Under the pieces are notes generated by a model. The model saw only the letters and a list, made by a program, of their open reading frames with translations. It did not search any database and had not been told where the DNA came from. A program made the translations under genes and the position numbers. A stretch of 64,000 bases of DNA. It comes from Cryptomeria japonica (taxonomy: Eukaryota > Streptophyta > Pinopsida > Cupressales > Cupressaceae). The stretch lies in NCBI RefSeq assembly GCF_030272615.1, contig NW_026729304.1:1-64000 (forward strand), written 5' to 3'. Each line of letters starts with the position of its first letter. Position 1 is the first letter of the stretch. This document shows positions 1 to 11,590 of the stretch, piece after piece.

Positions 1-974
1 TAAGAAAGTAAGAAAATAATTACTTCAATCTACTTCAAATACCTCACTTGTATGATTACATTTCTATTTTGAGCTTACTGTTTCCGTAGATTTGGGTGGC
101 ATTTGAGGAGATGGATTTAGGAGGGAAAAATGAACATTTTGTTTCATCATTTTTTTCTCTTTGTTCTCTATGTCTACTAGTGGTTGAAATAATAGAGTAT
201 AATCCTTTGAACTGATGCATTTGAGTTACATTTACTAACTGTGAGTTTCCAACATATGTGTCCTACACAACGAAGCATATGAAGTACATCTTCAAGTGGG
301 ATTGTGCGACAATCTAGCGGGCGATCATTATTATAGTGGGCGAAGAGGTTCTTAACCTGAAGGCTCCTCAATTTTTTTTTCCTTCTTAGGTTGTTTTTGT
401 ATTCCTATCTAATGCATTTGATTTGCTTCAGAATTATGGATCTCTGTTCCATTTGTGTTCTATATGTCAGGTACGGGTTTGTATCTACTGATCATGATAT
501 TGAAAGGGTTGTGAAAAAGCATGACTTGTTTAAAGGTAAGGGATGGATAGATGTATTTTCCCTAAATTTTTCTTTTGAAGAAGCCCCATTATGTTAGTCT
601 AGATAATACTATGAAAATAGGTCTTGAATCAAACAACTGTAAGATCTTTGACAATGAACCAAGTTTGTTCTTTGAGCAGATTCCTTCTTCAGAGGCATCC
701 CAAATTTCAGAACTCTTTTATTCACGTCATCACTTGGTTCTACATCAACTGCGTCAACATAGGATCGAGAATATCTCAATTTGGCTACACTTTTAAAATA
801 TTCTTTTAATTATGAGGAATTATACATGCTCATTTAGACCCTTCTCAATAAAGTGTATTATTTTTTATAGAAATTAAAGAGGGATCTCTTAATAGGGCAA
901 AAATATATTCAAGAAAATGCATGATGGCTAACTTCTTTGAGCCCTTATCACACATGGTTGGAATTAAATTTTAT
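1..974. repeat. 1.13-kb direct repeat, copy A (left-truncated by the window)
   Basis: The right 974 bases of a 1,130-bp sequence that recurs in diverged form at 8641-9770 in the same orientation. Similarity stops abruptly after the shared TTTTAT at 974. It contains short open frames with no recognisable family. A splice-like layout (polypyrimidine-CAG near 430, GGTAAGG near 535) hints at a captured gene fragment, but I cannot name it. Confidence 0.9.
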
Positions 975-2335
975 ATGGTGCATGGTTTCAGCATACTAGT
1001 CGTTATGGTCTTTCAGAGCGTTGTTTTAGATTTAATAAATGGGGCTCAAAATTATGGGCTGCAATACAAAATATATATCAAATCTTTATATTGGTGACCT
1101 CCAGAAAGGGATTTACAAAAATGGTAGCTCTAATCTTGACTTATTTTGACAAAACAATTGGATTTTATTAAATTATTCCTTGCAAAATTCCTTTATTACT
1201 ATGGTTGTTGGGGTTATTTCTATGAATATAGTTCTCTCTTGTGCTGTAGAATTGTGTTGTTTGGTGACTTTCCAGTGCAATCATCAAACCTCTAAAAGTA
1301 AGGATATTTCTCAATAGGAAAAATTCCATCCTTTTGAAGATGAGGATCTCCTTCATGTTTCATGTAAGTAGCGCATTTGTTTTCTGAATGAATTTTTGGA
1401 CCATTAAGATGAATTTATTTGCCCTAACATCACGAATATCACGCTAGACTAAGAGTACGATTTTGATTAAACATTGGTAAACTTGATAAGTGACCAAGTA
1501 TGAAATCCAGGGTTGAAAAATATAAAATGGAATCCCAAGCCTCTATTTGAAAGGCCTCTTAGTGGATCTCTCAAGCACTCCTTACCAAGAGAAAATTAAA
1601 GAAAAATAGTGAAGTCTTTTTGTCCTTTGACATTAAAGCAAAGTTACTTTTAGTCAAATTTTGGAAGGATGGTTTGTTAATATGTTTTAGCAAACTTAAA
1701 CTTTGTCAACTTCCTCTGTCTTCTTCCTCTTCTTTTCTCCTCATTTTTCAATTAGATTTCACTCTCTATTTTATATGCCATTTTTTATATGAGTGGGCCC
1801 TCATTCCACAACTTGTCAATAAAAGAATTACCTATAAATATAAAATTGTAAACAATTATTTAAAAAAAAATCAAAATCATAAGAAGTAAATCAATATATT
1901 GCCAGGTGAATGAATGGGAACTTGTAGGGGAAGAAAATATAAAATGAAAATAAAACATCATATTTTCTTTAGAAAAATAAAATAATGTGGTATTCAAAAG
2001 CTACATAACCAATTGCACATCGGCGTGAAGGGTTTCTCTCTTCAGCCATTTGTTGATGGCTATAATGTGAATGATGCATTTTATTTATTGCTTTATTATT
2101 TCTTTCCAAGGTACTTGGGCTCATGGTAAAAGCATAATTGCTGTTTTCAACTTATTGGCGATTGAGTTTTTATTCATTAATATATTATTGTTGCGAGAAT
2201 TATTGTCACATTGAGTTATTATTACTTGTATTTAAAAGAAATAGTGAGATGAGTGAATTAAATTGTTTAGAAAATATGCTTTAGAGTAAATAGGCACGGC
2301 TTCATTGAGCACCTATGAATTTGTGATAAAAAAGT

Positions 2336-2436
2336 GCGAGAGACAATGTACAATGCAACAAATAAATTGGTTGATGTATAATAATGTGAGAGACAATGTA
2401 CAATCCAACAAATAAATTTGGCTCATGTATAATAAT
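2336..2436. repeat. 50-bp tandem duplication, unit 1
   Basis: Two adjacent copies, both built on GAGAGACAATGTACAAT, at 2336-2385 and 2386-2436 with a few differences. Matching copies lie at 17160-17260, 31863-31963, 46524-46624 and 61268-61368, so the duplication was already in the ancestral unit. Confidence 0.85.
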
Positions 2437-2932
2437 GAAGACATGGGATGGGGGATTTCCATTTTTTAGAGGGTGAAAGTATTATAATTAATTGATGACA
2501 ATGGTTATTGTTGATGAATGTAATTTAAGAAAAAGTTTGTATGTGCACAAGTTATCACCATCCTTAATATAATCATATCACACCTTTGAGCACATTACAC
2601 ATTTCAATTTAGCAATTTTAACAATATTAAATTTCATATTAATAATTGTAACAATATTAAAAAGTAAACTAGTTTCATAATCAAGTAATAATGACCATGA
2701 TTATTGTTCATCCATGTGATTTAAGGAGAAATTTGTATGTATACAAATTCTAACTACCCCTAATGAAATTGTATAATACCTATCAGCATAACAAAAAAAT
2801 TAATAATATCACTTTTTTATTATATTAAAACATAAACTATTAATAATATTCAATTCTAATTCTAACATAAATAGATTTATATATTTTTTACTTTAGAACC
2901 AACATAAAAGCTGTAACTTGAAAATAATAATT

Positions 2933-2938
2933 TTTATT
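2933..2938 (-). promoter_or_regulatory. Putative polyadenylation signal of GH9 copy 1
   Basis: AATAAA on the minus strand, about 140 bases after the GH9 stop codon. It is the first canonical hexamer I noticed downstream. The same sequence sits at the matching place in units 2-5. Plant signals are loose, so the true cleavage site is uncertain. Confidence 0.45.
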
Positions 2939-3078
2939 GTGTTAATAATGACATGATTCATCTTGGGGGCCTTTTCTCATATAGCCTCCCACAATTGTAA
3001 ATACTCTAGTGCAACATAATCTGTCATTTCCAATGATTGATGGAAAGATTTTTCCTAGTTCTTTGATGTCCAAGAAAA

Positions 3079-5294
3079 TCAACACTGCCTGTTAGTTTTG
3101 CATGTCATTCTGTACAATTTTGCAAGAACACCCACAAGAGGAGAATTTATGTATGTTGTAGGTTCAAGCATGCTAGATTTGGTCCTGAGGTCTACAAAAC
3201 GATCATATTTATCTGGGCCCCCCACTATTGCCCCAATTAGTGTGTTTGGATTGGAAGAATCTTTGTGAAACCAGTTCATAAAACCTTCAATGCATTTGAT
3301 CTTCCTTGGTTGTTGATGAATGGAAACTACAGATGCTCCTCTGTGATGTGGTTGCCTTGGATATTTGGAACCGTATCCTACCATATATGAAATGCCCAGA
3401 GGATTCCTTCCTAATAAATAATCAATCTGCAAAGGATATGATTAGGATTCATTATATTGTATGCTCCAAAATACAAAAACAGATAATGTAGTGTGCTTAC
3501 TTGTAGCTTTGCGAAGCCCATAACGTCGTTGGGTTTAAAGAGAGTGTTGCCGCATGACAATGTTCGCTTCTTAGCTGATAGTAAATCACTGTATCTTGCC
3601 ATCAAAAAAGCAGCACTGGTAACATATTGAGTGTTGGCGCCATCTCTAACATACAACAAACCTCCTGTAACAAAAGAATTGTATTACAGATATCACTAAG
3701 AGAATTTTGAGGGCTATGATTAGAAGAGGAGTAGTAACAGAGGATTTATATGGTTGTGACTAGAAAAAGGATTGATTGTTAGTGGTACTGGTGAAGAGAT
3801 AGAGAGTTCACCTGGGGTGGTTTTAACAGAACGAATGGGACTGCCTGGAAGAAGTGAACAAACAAAGCGTTCTGCATTACTTCTATAGGCTGAGAATTGA
3901 GCTTCCCCTTGGAAATATAACTGGTTGGTGAAGTGCATAAGTTAGCTTTAAGCTAGAGTATGTTTATATTACATTTTATTTAAAAAATTGCACCAATCAG
4001 TCTACGCTTACGTCTGTTAGAAGCACTTGAACTCCAGCATATTTGAGGTCCCAGTTGAATTCATTAACATATGCCTTTACATCGTCGTGCTGGATAATAT
4101 AGTTGGAATAATATGAGGATTTGGTAGGTCTGTATAGCCAAGATGCAGCCCATAGAAGCTCGTCCTGAGATCATATTTACAAGTGCATATGTTAAAAGAA
4201 AACCAAATTCTGGTTACAAGTGCATATGTTAAGAGAAAACCAAAGTCTTCTTACATTGTAGCCTGAAACAGAGCAATAAAATGGACACTCTCCTCCGTAG
4301 GTGCCCTTGTATCGATCGGCAAAGCTGAAGAGCTGAAGGGAAACATGAATGGCCGGTTAGAAAGAAGATGGATGTATAAGGTTTTTCTCAAAATGGATGG
4401 ATGAAACTTGTTGATTTTGCTGTGTTAGTTAACAGCTATGTTTTCTATTTTACTTGAGCACCCAAACATACCGATTGAGAACGTTGGAGGAGAAGGTGTG
4501 AGTAACGAGGGTTTGTGAATCTGAAAACAATGGAGGAGGCAGCCAAGGCTGCGGCCGTTTCTGCTGCAATTTCTGATCCAGGGGTGTCTTTATCAATCTT
4601 GTAAAGAGATCGAGGAGTGTCCATATCTTCTGGACGCTCCCAACAATTATGGTCTGCCTGGGGATCACCCACCTATTTCATGCATCAAGATCAACCTCGT
4701 CAGTTTTTCATAATCTTGAAGAATGAATGCTGAATATTTTAGATTAGATTTCTTTACCTGAACCCATAATTCATTTGGAGTTGCACTAGCCTTGAGAAAG
4801 TAGTCAGTTCCCCATCTAATAGCGTCCCTTGCATTCTGAATCTCTCCTGCAGCTTTCAACTCTTTCCCATAATCCAGTGTGCCCCAAGCGAGTGTGGTGA
4901 TAGTGAATGCCATGGGAAGCCCATATTTCACGTTATCGCCTGCATCGTAGTAACCCCCAGCTAAATCAACCTGCAGTTGAGTTGCACATAAAATTTTGTA
5001 TGGAGTCAATTTGGAATGATAGTATGATCCACTTCTATTTTTATTTCTAAATAAATTGAATAGGGATTTATTTCTGCTTCTACTTACGTTTTGCAACTTC
5101 CCATCTGTGAGGCCAGAATCTCCTCTCCACTTTACTCGCTGGGATTGTGGGAGTTTACCGGATCGTTGGGCCTCTAGAAAGAGGATAGACTTAGATAGAG
5201 CATCTCTGTAATCGAATTCTCCACGAACCACCTGCCACTCACCACAAAACAGCAACAACACCACTGCCAAAAGCGCTTCCATTGCCTTGGCCAT
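3079..5294 (-). CDS. Secreted GH9 endo-1,4-beta-glucanase (class B-like), copy 1, 8 exons
   Basis: Predicted to hydrolyse internal beta-1,4 bonds in cellulose-type wall glucans outside the cell. Exons on the minus strand: 5294-5088, 4970-4758, 4672-4472, 4332-4255, 4164-4012, 3920-3812, 3664-3501, 3426-3079. All introns are GT-AG and 74-147 bp long. The spliced product has 490 residues, normal for plant class B enzymes with no membrane anchor and no CBM49. Residues 1 to about 25 form a signal peptide (hydrophobic core AVVLLLF). The Asp pair of GGYYDAGDN is D78 and D81. The first family signature runs from S388 to R404 and ends PHHR. The second holds D454 and the proton-donor E463 (EPTTYINSP), but its usual aromatic residue is S459. 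Exon phases are 0 except intron 6, which splits a Gly codon. Intron 4 holds a 37-bp tandem duplication (4177-4250). The start is the first ATG before the signal peptide. A likely AATAAA polyadenylation signal lies at 2938-2933. Confidence 0.95.
4177..4250 (-). repeat. 37-bp tandem duplication in GH9 intron 4
   Basis: Two copies of a 37-bp sequence (4177-4213 and 4214-4250), differing at a few positions, fill most of intron 4. The same duplication is at 19001-19074, 33704-33777, 48365-48438 and 63109-63182, so it predates the amplification of the array. Confidence 0.85.
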
Positions 5295-5375
5295 ATGGAT
5301 TCTCTTCTTTCTTTGATATGCAATTTAGAATTGTGCGCTAAATTTATAGACTTGTTAGTCGTGGTATAAAGCTAG

Positions 5376-5383
5376 TATTTATA
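5376..5383 (-). promoter_or_regulatory. Putative TATA box, GH9 copy 1
   Basis: TATAAATA on the minus strand, 82-89 bases upstream of the ATG. This would put the transcription start about 50 bases before the ATG. A second AT-rich candidate (TCTATAAATT, 5350-5341) lies closer to the start codon and would leave a very short leader. Confidence 0.55.
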
Positions 5384-7069
5384 ACGAGGACTGTGTATGA
5401 GTTTCTGTTGCTGAGTAATGCATGGGAACTGCAAGATTTAGAGCATGGGACACCACAAAATAAACGATAAATACTCAGCACCTCAAACAGTTAATACGAG
5501 AAATCAGGTTGATGCCTTATATCATTTGTCTTTTTTTCGATTGTTGTTCACAAGAATTATACGTTTCACAAGATATATACGTTTTACCTTCAATTTTGAT
5601 TTGTTCTTGTTCACAAGAATTATAAGTTTTAGCATTTGTTTTGATTTGTATTATTTTCCGTCTGCACCGCAATGCTACCGTTAGTAATTATCGTTGTTCG
5701 TTGATGAATGGTAAGGGAGAAAACGATTCTAATTACAGGCTAAGGCAGGTGAAAGTTTGTAGTTTGATTTAAGATATAATACTATTGTTAAAATTCGGTT
5801 TTAGGATTAATGCTTTAATATAATATACATACGTGTAGTAAGTAATTATTGTATTATATATTTGTATCAAGTATTGGAAAAATATTTTTGGTTTACATGA
5901 TGTTATACTATACTTTAAAAAATACAATCTGAATTTAATTGTTTATTGTAAGGTATTTGTCAATAGTATAGTCATTATCATTCAATATTTTCAATAGGAG
6001 TTGCATAAGAGAAAAGAGAAATGAAAGTTGCAATAAGCTGGTCTTTAGCCTCATCATAGTTCTCACCACTCTAGTTCAAAAAAAGAAAAGCCATTTAGAG
6101 GACACTCCCTACTTGTATCCTCCTTTGCTTGCAGTGGCTGGTTCAAGCCTCTTCCGTAGTGAAAAGTCATTTGAAGTAAAACAAGAGTTTCTCAATAAGG
6201 AGTGGTAGGCCATATAAGACCTACTATTGTTAGATCAATCTTAGTTTCTCTAGTGCTCGCATGTTGGTTTCCTCAATCTTCTATGGTTTCTAGTTGTTTT
6301 TTATTAGATTAAGTAAGGAATGACCCCAAACCATTAGACATCCAAATAAAATGGCGTGGGAGAGAGATGCGTCTTTCATCTTTAGAGGAAAATTTCCTTT
6401 TGGAACTACTAGGATGAGGAGGCTTCTGGTCATGATCATTAGGAGAATTATACGGTGCAGTGGGGTTGAGAGTGGGGTTTTATCCAAGCAGTAATTGTAA
6501 ATGGTATAAATGAAGCCCTTATATAAGGGCGGGTAAAAATCTTTTAAAAAACACTTGTCCAGGGAAGAAAATAAAAATAATGGATAACTAACAAGCTTAT
6601 TATGTCTTAAGTGATTAAGAATGGGGAAATTGTACCTGTGGATTGTTACAAATTGTCCCTCCAATATGAAGTACTTTATCATATGGTAGGTAATGGATCC
6701 TCACAATAATGAAATGTTTTCTTTTCTAAATCGATTCTAGTGTCTCTTTAGTCCCTCACCATTCTCTAGAAACATTGAAATGCACTCCTCATAAGAATTT
6801 GTTTACTTATTCGAGAGACTTTTTTTCCATCACACTTCAACGCAATCACTCGGACAATAATCTCTTCTGAAACCTCTAAATTGATACCACCCACCATAAA
6901 TCTCCCACTTTTCATGCTATTCATAAACTAGGACAAGAGGTCATCATCACTACCTTTCATAATTATGAAGAATACAGTGATTCCTCTCCTATCATAGATG
7001 TCTCACACTTGTGTATTCTTTTTTAATAAGACATACAAGGTGCATTGAACAAGAAAATGTTGCCCACCA

Positions 7070-7087
7070 CCCCCCCCCCCCCCCCCC
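7070..7087. repeat. Poly-C tract (18 C), unit 1
   Basis: Uninterrupted homopolymer. The run is 18, 15, 13 and 12 C in units 1 to 4, falling steadily left to right, and in unit 4 a G follows it. It is a length marker between units and error-prone in sequencing. Confidence 0.9.
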
Positions 7088-8640
7088 TCCCCATGTGATT
7101 GTAACTTTCTCACACCCAAGAATAGAGCTACATGCCATTGGTCTTAATTATGGCGAACATTCCAGGAACCCTATTGTGCAACCACAGTTTGGAGAGTTGA
7201 TACAAGTCCTCCTTTTAAGTAGCTTACCTCATGTTGGATGGAGAAGCGTTCCTGCCACTTGGGGCCAAGGTATCATGTTTTCCTCGTTAGATGCTCCACA
7301 CTCTTGGGCTTAGTTATGGTGACTGTTCCAGGTGTCTTATCGTGCTTCTTCTCCAACCCCTATTATGGTTGATTATGGGAAATGGAGTTCTATATTCTAT
7401 ATTTGTAGGGTTAGTACCAAAGTTTACATTGGAAAGGAAATTTATAATTAATATTCTATATTTCTTATTTTTAATTGAACATTTGATTTTAGGGAAAGAT
7501 TTAGGATCATCCCAAAAGGGAACATTACACGTTGACACTAACTGGGAATAAAAAATGAAGTAAATTTAGAAGACAATTATTTAGAATTAGACTGATATGA
7601 ATGGTCTAAATAGGAAACTTATTTCTAGTTTATAATACCTGCATTATTTCTATTTCTCCATTGGGTTGGAGATAAGCTAATTTTCAAAATAGATGATAAA
7701 AGGTTTTCCCATTGAGATAACCCACTTCTTGAAAGAAATTTAGAGACATATCTTGGTTCAAGTTTCACAACTTGTGATGATATCAAAGGATCATAGTGAA
7801 AGTTGAATAGTGAAATGGTTCGTCCTAAAAAATCCTCTAAGAAAGTTAGAAGTAGTAGTAACAAAGAAATTAGTAGTTGAGTATCACTCAAAAAGATTTG
7901 CAGGACAATATGAATCATCAAGAAAAATCAATTGAAAACAAAAAAGTGTAATGTTCCCAATTCTTACGTGACATTTATAATTAAATTTACGTTTATTAAG
8001 TGGTAAAAATTATTAAAAATATTTAAATGATGATTTAATGTAATTATTTTAATTAAATTATATATATATATATATATATATCACTTTATTATAATAAAGT
8101 TCTCCAAAGTATAATTAACATTTTAATCAGCTAAGACGACCTAATGTTCTAGATGCTTCTTGGAGTTCTTTATAGGGAGATTGGATGGAAGAAGAAAGGC
8201 ATGATTGATTTGATGAATTTGTCTAATGCTTTACATTATCTCATCAGTGAGGACAAAAACCTTCAATCATAAGGATGGTTGGATGGAAACTTGGATCTTC
8301 CAATGGATTAGAAGATTTCCTAGCCGATAAAGGATGTTGGCTAAATTTGGGCGAAATTTTGTTAATTTATGAAGAAATCCTCGTGGATGAAGAATTGACA
8401 CCCTTAGCCATGTCACAACCATTTAATTAGCCTTATTTTGTTCTGATTATTTCAGGCGAACTGACGCATGCATCATATTTAACGGACATAAGACACAACA
8501 CATTCAGATGAAGCATGGTAGTGAAGATTTAAAAGACTGTCATTCTTCTCACATCATAGGAAAAGTGTTCTTCAACATGACTGAGGTGGCATCTTTCCAA
8601 CATTTGTGCAAGATTACCAAGTAGTGTGGGAAATATATAT

Positions 8641-9770
8641 TGGTAACACCATTTAAGGCCGATTATAATTCCTTCTTTCTGATTTGACTGTCAAGTTGCT
8701 TTTCCTTAGGAAATCGTGGTACATTCCTAGCGCATCTCATAAAAATGGAAATGATTTTTCGATGTGCAATAGGTTTTGATCAGATACTGGCAAGGTTAAG
8801 AAAGTAGGAAAATAATTACTTCAATCTACTTCAAATCCCTCACTTGTATGATTACATTTCTATTTTGAGCTTACTGTTTCCGTAGATTTGGGTGGCATTT
8901 GAGGAGATGGATTTAGGAGGGAAAAATGAACATTTTGTTTCATCATTTTTTTCTCTTTGTTCTCTTTGTCTACTGCTGGTTGAAATAATAGAGTATAAGC
9001 ATTTGAAATAATGCATTTCAATTACATTTACTAACTGTGAGTTTCCAACTCATGTGTCCCACACAATGAAGCATATGAAGTACATCTTCAAGTGGGATTG
9101 TGCGACAATCTAGAGGGCGATCATTATTATAGTGGGCGAAGAGGTTCTTAATCTAAAGGTTCCTCAACTTTTTTTCCTTCTCAGGTTGTTTTTGTATTCC
9201 TATCTAATATATTTGATTTTCTTCAGAATTATGGATCTTTGTTCCATTTGTGTTCTATATGTCATGGTCGGGTTCATATCTATTGATCATGATAATTAAA
9301 GGGTTGTGAAAAAGCATGACTTGTTTAATGGTAAGGGATGGATAGATGAATTTTCCCTAAGAAATGTTTGAAGAGGAAGCCCCATTATGTTGGTGTATAT
9401 AATACTATGGAAATAGGTCTTGAATCAAACAACTGTAATATCTTTGACGATGAACTAGGTTTGTTCTTTAAGCAGATTTCTTTTTCAGAGGCATCACAAA
9501 TTTCAAAACTCTTTTATTCACTGCATCACCTGGTTCTACATCAACTGCGTCAACATAGGATTGAGAATATCTCAATCTGGCTACACTTTTAAAATATTCT
9601 TTTAATTATGAGGAATTCTACATGCTCATTTAGACCCTTCTCAATAAAATGTATTATTTTTTATATAAATTCAAGAGGGATCTCTTAATAGGGCAAAAAT
9701 ATATTCAAGAAAATGTATGATGACTGACTTCTTTGAGCCCTTATCACACATGGTTTGAATTAAATTTTAT
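8641..9770. repeat. 1.13-kb direct repeat, copy B, unit 1
   Basis: Same orientation and overall length as copy A, with roughly 90-95% identity by eye and small compensating indels near 9360. Copy B has the same right edge as copy A, but LINE remnant follows directly at 9771, whereas unrelated spacer follows copy A. The open frame at 9368-9592 parallels that of A (575-796) with several substitutions; neither looks like a real gene. Confidence 0.92.
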
Positions 9771-9860
9771 CACACAAGATCCCTCCAAGGATCAAAAACC
9801 TCTAGGCTTCCTCATAGTCGGATCTAGGGCCATCTCTGTTAGTGTTTTCCACAATTCAAT

Positions 9861-11163
9861 TCAAATCCGCTTCCTCCTTGGTTTGCAACACCACCTGTAT
9901 TTCTCCATCTTCCAGAGTATCACTTCATTGTTCCTCCTGATTGGTGTTTTTCCGTTCTCTCTCGTATTTTCCTGTTTGATCCTCTTTCCCTTCTTCAACC
10001 ATCTAGTTTTTGGGTTTTTCCATGTTAGTTTTCCCATGTTCCTTGAAGGTATTAGGGATGCTAACACTTTGGGGTTCTTCTGCCATTTTTTTCTTTTTCA
10101 GCAATCTTCGGTTGCTTAGAAGGTTTTTTGGCTCTCCATTGCGTTGTCTTATCTTTCTTCTCTTTCTATTTGACGACCTGTAGAGGGCATTTTCTAGAAT
10201 TATGCCTCGATTTTTTGCAGTGAAAACATGCAAAAGGGACACTTTCATATTCTATAGGTTGGATCCACTTCCCCAATCTGGAGTTAATCTTGATAGATAA
10301 TGGCATATTCGTGCCTTGCATAACTCCCATACAAATCCTTGCAAAGGTAAGTATTCTTCTAGCTATTGTGATAGGATCCATAGATAAGAGTTCCCAAAAG
10401 GAACTAGCGATTCCTTTAAAACATCCTCAACCCATAACTCTAGAGGAAGGCTCGACAATCTGACCCAAACAGGAGCTTGTACAAAAAAAAACTCATTTAG
10501 GTCCATCTTAGGCGACCATTTTGTGCAAGCGTAGATTTTCCAATCAAGCAAGGACCATCACAAAGCACCCTCAACATGTCTTCTTCACATGAAAATGGCA
10601 TCAATAACGCACCTTTGGATATAGCCGTTATCTCCACTTGACCTTTATGCGTCCATTTATGTTTCACAAATGTCCCGACAACATCAATATTCAGCGTCGG
10701 GCACAAAATTTTTCCAACCCGAGTCATTGCCATAAGGCTAATGTTATGGTCAATTACTGGGTCTGGAACTGCAATAGAAGATCTACCCTTTTCTAGTTCT
10801 GAGATATTATGAACTGGGAGTAGCGAGGACTTTCCACTCGGTTTGACACCGAATAGAGACGTCTATGACCGACCGTTGTCCCTACAAATAGGTCCCTTCC
10901 TTGGGCTGTGTCTAGCACATGATGCTCCATCCCCCCCATCAGGATCGAGAAGCTTGTCACCAGCTTTTGGGTTCCCATCCACTAGGTCCTTTCCATTTGG
11001 CTCAGAGGAATCAGGCAGTCCTGAGATCCATCCTTTCCGCCCTCCCCCTGGTTTGCTTGTCCATTGCAGGGTTTCCCGCCTAGTCCTAATTTCAAATTCA
11101 AAGTCTCTCCCTTCTCCCGGTCCCGCATCGCTCTCTAATTTTTACTTTGATACAAATTGTTGA
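9861..11163 (-). pseudogene. Broken LINE ORF1-like gene (DUF4283 plus CCHC zinc knuckle), unit 1
   Basis: Reading on the minus strand: a Gly/Pro/Lys-rich leader (11163 to about 10790); a DUF4283-like domain (about 10733-10360) with VEITAISKG and the hallmark APVWVRLSSLPLELW; then a zinc knuckle at 10228-10187 of the form CX2CX4HX4C (CFHCKKSRHNSRKC); then a Lys/Arg-rich tail. This order fits the nucleic-acid-binding first ORF of plant L1-type LINEs. The frame is broken at about 10540 and 10400 and again in the tail, with in-frame stops in the leader. No endonuclease or reverse transcriptase follows: similarity ends where repeat B begins at 9770. It is non-functional here. Confidence 0.8.
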
Positions 11164-11341
11164 ACACACCATGGGGGATTAATTGAAAGAGAACCGTGCA
11201 CTAGTTTGTTGTTTCTAAGAGTGATCTCACTATATATCACAATTTATATTTCAATTGTGTGAGATATTTTTCACATCAACATTTTAGATTATACTCCATC
11301 ATCCATCATCAAGATGGAGGAGTTTATAAAGATAAGGAAAC

Positions 11342-11590
11342 CACATCTACCTTCCAATGTTTAATTTCATAGCTTACTAGATAGTAGAAAAGAAGGTCGA
11401 AATAGGTTCAAACATCATAAAAAGTAGTTTAGTCCAATAACTTGTTGAAATATGTGCAAACACCTCTAAATTAGTTTTTCCCAATAACATGTTATTGCGA
11501 TAAACTAATTTTAGAGGTGTTTGCACCTATTTTAACCTTGTTATGAGGTATCTAGTAAGCTGTGAAATTAAACATTGGAAGGTAGATGTG
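11342..11590. mobile_element. Foldback (MITE-like) element, unit 1
   Basis: A long inverted repeat. The left arm starting CACATCTACCTTCC pairs with the right arm ending GGAAGGTAGATGTG, and pairing continues through the GCTTACTAGAT and GTGCAAACACCTCTAAA blocks to a perfect 16-bp palindrome (CAATAACATGTTATTG, 11482-11497) at the centre. The left arm has about 45 extra bases that look like an internal duplication. No transposase is present. I see no clear target-site duplication. Confidence 0.8.

Larger units (their letters stand above)
975..3078. other. AT-rich spacer downstream of GH9 copy 1
   Basis: No convincing gene. It includes the GH9 3' flank, a 50-bp tandem duplication (2336-2436) and an older imperfect direct repeat pairing roughly 2492-2585 with 2690-2780. 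The open frame at 1620-1889 has no recognisable domain and is probably chance. Confidence 0.7.
5295..8640. other. Promoter-side spacer of GH9 copy 1
   Basis: Upstream region of the minus-strand GH9 gene, followed by about 3 kb without a gene I can recognise. It holds a repeated TTGTTCACAAGAATTATA motif (about 5547 and 5608), a poly-C run and a short (AT)n near 8060. The minus-strand open frame at 6290-6682 is not kept in unit 4, so I do not call it a gene. Confidence 0.65.

Noticed and set aside
177-796. Small open frames in repeat A on both strands
   Set aside because: The frames differ between repeat copies A and B and overlap each other. No family is recognised; at most they belong to a gene relic.
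1620-1889. An 89-residue plus-strand open frame present in all five units
   Set aside because: It is AT-driven with a low-complexity Ser/Leu stretch and no recognisable family. Its conservation is explained by the youth of the array.
3306-3491. Plus-strand open frames opposite the GH9 exons
   Set aside because: They are antisense shadows of exons 7 and 8. The minus-strand reading carries the GH9 motifs and splice sites.
6290-6682. A 130-residue minus-strand open frame upstream of the GH9 gene
   Set aside because: It shows no known domain, and in unit 4 it is cut to about 65 residues by small changes near 50731, so it is not conserved as protein even within the array.
7945-8640. A possible LTR retrotransposon end starting at TGTAATGTTCCC
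   Set aside because: I found no second LTR, primer-binding site or polyprotein nearby, so the call cannot be supported.
10843-11163. A 106-residue plus-strand Pro/Ser-rich open frame
   Set aside because: It is the antisense of the leader of the LINE ORF1-like pseudogene, whose domain order on the minus strand is far more convincing.
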